From: Thermosulfurimonas sp.
Lineage (GTDB): Bacteria > Desulfobacterota > Thermodesulfobacteria > Thermodesulfobacteriales > Thermodesulfobacteriaceae
Direction of reading: 5' to 3'
Length of the DNA: 9,089 nt
Assembly (NCBI GenBank): GCA_015487645.1
Contig: WFPH01000158.1
Location: 1 to 9,089, forward strand
In this document: one piece after another, positions 7,501-9,089 of the stretch
How positions within the stretch are numbered: position 1 is the first letter of the stretch
Layout of the letters: each line of letters begins with the position of its first letter
The notes under the pieces: model-generated
Told to the model about the DNA's origin: nothing
The model's database searches: none
What the model saw: the letters and a program-made list of their open reading frames with translations, nothing else
Translations under genes and position numbers: made by a program

Positions 7501-7663
7501 CCTCGAAAAGAGCCTCCAGGCCCGCTTTCTCATCCCCATGGCCATCAGTCTGGCCTTCGGGGTGCTTTTCGCCACCGTAATTACCCTGATTCTGATCCCG
7601 GCGTGCTACTTGATTCTTGAGGACCTTTCTGCCATCATTAGATCCAAGAAGAGGGGAAGATGA
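4562..7663 (+). CDS. RND-family efflux permease (AcrB/HAE1-like inner-membrane pump)
   Basis: This proton-driven trimeric inner-membrane pump drives export through the adaptor and outer-membrane factor. The 1033 residues match the normal length and show the duplicated RND plan. TM1 is at about 13-33, followed by a large periplasmic porter domain with VEVFPEVSPD, RGASPREIEDSVVKPIEE and a docking part. A TM2-6 block starts near 336, TM7 is at about 518-537, then come a second periplasmic domain and TM8-12 from about 867. The proton-relay aspartate pair is present as D398-D399 in GIVVDDAIVVGES (TM4). In TM10 the segment GVVVNDAIILVD has N931 where AcrB has the relay lysine K940, a variant I recall from a distinct group of uncharacterised RND pumps. 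The N-terminus (WFAENHVAANLLM) also fits that group. Substrate unknown; drug, lipid or metal export cannot be told apart here. It overlaps the adaptor gene and etfB by 4 nt each. Confidence 0.94.
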   Translation: MRNLVSWFAENHVAANLLMIFVLAAGVLALLTLKVEVFPEVSPDQVLISVEYRGASPREIEDSVVKPIEERIASLSGIERIVSVAREGEARITVEVAKGRDARELLEEIKTEVDGIATLPSEAERPVVKRVVIRSEVLNLALYGQVDRETLKYWTERVKDALLRLPGVTEVEYYGLFPREIHIEIPEKNLRKYGLSLSEVAEIVRREVLDLPAGRLKNAHEEYLVRIKGRRYFGEEYGSVRLLAGEKGGVVYLRDLAEIREELRDSLDYAVFYQGKPAAVIEVFRVGDQSVLAIARTVKRHLPEIRSLLPPALKLEIMRDWTEVLWARIKLLLKNMAYGMVLVTVLLSLFLHLNLAFWVVLGIPISFAFGLWLMPHFGVSLNMVSLFAFILVLGIVVDDAIVVGESIFKHREAGRDRLSAAVEGTLEVATPVIFSVLTTIAAFWPLLYGVGAMGRFMRVIPVVVILVLAGSLLEALFVLPAHLMARIPRKRPLLSGHLERFLERIYRPFLLRCLAWRWFTVASLVALLLTVFSLWLGGRLRFSFFPHVEGNRISAVLRMPAGTPFEQTLAVARKIEAAGVQVVRQLEKRYGQRLLEYSLISVGSTISGPHGGPPEMGSHLAEIEIRLVEAGKRPGISSRELAAAWRRAVGTVPEADSLTFSGELFSFGKPISVALSHPDERVLLSAVETLKRRLSRIKGLHDVEDSHVEGKEELRFRLKPGAQSLGIKLSDVARTVRAAFYGAEALRFQRGEDEISVLVRLPEKERASLEILKHLRIHLPDGRSVPLLEVAEPYFAPGYVKLERLDRRRVIYVRAEVDETKITGSEARRLLRTKVLPELSERYPGLSWAFEGEGREESRTMQELKKEFILALILIYVLIAIPLRSFSQPFIIMLAIPFGIVGAFLGHLLLGHQLSILSLFGIVGLSGVVVNDAIILVDLINRLRAESLPLAEAVVSACFRRFRPVILTTLTTFLGLVPMILEKSLQARFLIPMAISLAFGVLFATVITLILIPACYLILEDLSAIIRSKKRGR

Positions 7664-8472
7664 ACATCCTGGTTTCCATCAAACAAGTACCTGACACCAC
7701 GAACATCCGGATCAATCCGGAGACCGGGACGCTGGTACGGGAAGGCGTGCCCTCCATCGTGAATCCTTACGATGTGCACGCTCTGGCGCTGGCCTCGGAG
7801 ATCAAGCGTCGCTATGGCGGAAAGATAACGGTCATCACTATGGGCCCCCCTCAGGCCGAGGCCGCTCTTCGCGAGGCCGTGGAGTTCGGAGCCGACCGGA
7901 TCATCCTTCTTTCGGACCGAAAGTTCGCCGGGGCGGATACCCTGGCCACGAGCTACACCCTGGCCGAGGCCATCAGGTATCTGGCTCGCGAGACCCCTTT
8001 TGATCTTCTCCTTTTCGGCAAACAGGCCATTGACGGAGACACGGCGCAGGTGGGGCCGGGAGTGGCCCGGAGGCTGGGTCTTCCTCTCATCACCTACGCC
8101 GTGAAGGTGGAGACGCTCGATCAGGAGGCCCGGAAGATCGTGGTGCACCGGAAGACCGAAAGGGGAATAGAGATCCTCAAGGCCACGCTTCCGGTGGTGT
8201 TGACCTGTGACCGGGAGGTGGCGGAGCCGCCCTTTGCTCCGCTTGGGGAACTCATCCGGGCCGCCCGCAGCCGGCCCGAGGTCTTTTCGGCTACCGAACC
8301 GGTACCCTATGAGAGGGAGAAACTAGGGCTCAAGGGCTCTCCCACTCGGGTTCACCGGGTCTTCACTCCGGAGCTAAAGAGTCCGGGCGAGAGGCTTTTC
8401 GTTTCGGAAGTAGGGGTTAGCGAGGCGGTGAAAAGGATCCTTTCGGCTCTCAGGGAGAGGGGGGTACTGTGA
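7660..8472 (+). CDS. etfB: Electron transfer flavoprotein beta subunit (EtfB/FixA)
   Basis: EtfB pairs with EtfA to make a soluble flavoprotein that passes electrons between dehydrogenases and quinone or other acceptors. The 270-residue product is a normal-length adenine nucleotide alpha hydrolase-like domain. Visible motifs are KQVPDTT at 8-14, VNPYDVHAL at 34-42, MGPPQAEAALREA at 61-73, GADRIILLSD at 77-86, FAGADTLATSYTLAEAI at 89-105 and GKQAIDGDTAQVGP at 120-133. The GDTAQ form and the FAGADTLATS segment resemble the FixA/bifurcating-type subunits of anaerobes more than the mitochondrial AMP-binding type (DDDCNQTG). That assignment is from memory and needs a tree. The ATG overlaps the RND permease stop by 4 nt, with GAGG at 7651-7654, and the stop overlaps the etfA start by 4 nt. 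No partner dehydrogenase is in the window. Confidence 0.95.
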   Translation: MNILVSIKQVPDTTNIRINPETGTLVREGVPSIVNPYDVHALALASEIKRRYGGKITVITMGPPQAEAALREAVEFGADRIILLSDRKFAGADTLATSYTLAEAIRYLARETPFDLLLFGKQAIDGDTAQVGPGVARRLGLPLITYAVKVETLDQEARKIVVHRKTERGIEILKATLPVVLTCDREVAEPPFAPLGELIRAARSRPEVFSATEPVPYEREKLGLKGSPTRVHRVFTPELKSPGERLFVSEVGVSEAVKRILSALRERGVL

Positions 8473-9089
8473 AGCCCAGGGTTTGGGTTTTCGTGGAGCA
8501 GGAAGAGGGTGAGGCTCATCCGGTCTCCTGGGAGCTTTTGGGAAAGGCCAGGGAGCTGGCGGCGGACCTTTCAGGCCAGGTGGAGGCCATGGTTCTGGGC
8601 CACGGGGTGGAGCACATAGCGAGGGAGGCCATCGCCTATGGGGCCGACAGGGTCTACCTGATGGACGACCCCGTGCTGGCCTACTACCGGAATGAGACCT
8701 ATGCCCACGGGGCCATCAGACTCTGCGAGAAATACCGACCCGAGATCTTCCTCCTCGGGGCCACCACCCTCGGACGGGATCTGGCGGGTTCCATCGCCAC
8801 GGCTCTTGAGACCGGTCTCACCGCGGACGTGACGGGACTTGAGATTGACCCGGAGACCAAGAACCTCATCATGACGCGCCCGGCCTTTGGGGGAAACATC
8901 ATGGCCAGCATCCTCTGCCCGGATCACCGGCCCCAGATGTCTACCGTGCGCCCCCGGACCTTTCCCCTCCCGGAAAGAGACCCTTCCCGCGAAGGGGAGA
9001 TCGTAAGGGAGGAAGTGGGTCTCAGCGAGGAGGAGGTGCGGGTCAAGCGGGTGGGCTTTATCCCGAAGGAGAAGACGGTGAACCTGGAG
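8469..9089 (+). CDS. etfA: Electron transfer flavoprotein alpha subunit (EtfA/FixB), N-terminal part, cut by the right window edge
   Basis: The window ends after 207 codons with the frame still open. The start is GTG at 8469, whose TGA portion is the etfB stop (4-nt overlap), with a purine-rich GGGAGAGG just upstream. The product begins KPRVWVFVEQ, the usual EtfA opening. It then shows LLGATTLGRDLAGSIATAL at about 96-114, TGLTADVTGLEID at about 116-128, TRPAFGGNIMASI at about 136-148 and RPQMSTVRP at about 154-162, all characteristic of the N-terminal domain I of EtfA/FixB. The C-terminal FAD-binding domain is outside the window, so its cofactor-binding residues cannot be checked. The E/R-rich segment near 167-190 is probably the linker towards that domain. 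Confidence 0.94.
   Translation, partial: MKPRVWVFVEQEEGEAHPVSWELLGKARELAADLSGQVEAMVLGHGVEHIAREAIAYGADRVYLMDDPVLAYYRNETYAHGAIRLCEKYRPEIFLLGATTLGRDLAGSIATALETGLTADVTGLEIDPETKNLIMTRPAFGGNIMASILCPDHRPQMSTVRPRTFPLPERDPSREGEIVREEVGLSEEEVRVKRVGFIPKEKTVNLE

Noticed and set aside
1..9089. CRISPR arrays, insertion sequences, tRNA genes, attachment sites
   Set aside because: No spaced direct repeats, transposase genes, tRNA-like cloverleaf sequences or terminal inverted repeats were noticed by eye.

Overview
This 9.1 kb window looks like chromosomal DNA of a Gram-negative bacterium with GC-rich coding sequence. Two divergent gene blocks are separated by about 200 bp. An outer-membrane factor lipoprotein, a periplasmic adaptor and an RND permease together imply a diderm envelope. 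The short EF-Ts, the Arg/Glu-rich proteins and the FixAB-like electron-transfer flavoprotein (ETF) would suit an anaerobic or thermophilic lineage, for example Thermodesulfobacteriota or a related deltaproteobacterial group. That placement is a guess from family resemblance; no rRNA or phylogenetic marker was compared.

Left block (minus strand, 1-1790): the conserved order rpsB (ribosomal protein S2), tsf (elongation factor Ts) and pyrH (UMP kinase). pyrH runs off the left edge. Spacing is tight: 13 nt between rpsB and tsf, and a 1-nt stop/start overlap between tsf and pyrH. rpsB has a very strong Shine-Dalgarno sequence, a plausible promoter and a leader with several possible secondary structures.

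Intergenic region (1791-1986): holds the rpsB leader and promoter candidate, a 15-bp perfect palindrome, and a stem-loop followed by five T's on the plus strand. No convincing promoter for the rightward block was found.

Right block (plus strand, 1987-9089): five genes in a row, each overlapping the next by 4 nt (ATGA or GTGA). They are a NodT/OprM-like outer-membrane efflux lipoprotein, a HlyD/AcrA-like membrane fusion protein, a 1033-residue RND permease, etfB/fixA and a truncated etfA/fixB. The first three make a complete tripartite efflux pump. The last two encode the two ETF subunits, which carry electrons between flavin enzymes. The continuous overlap chain suggests one translationally coupled transcript joining an export pump to a redox carrier, which is the least expected feature here. 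Otherwise the genes belong to well-known families, and no clearly new system is visible.
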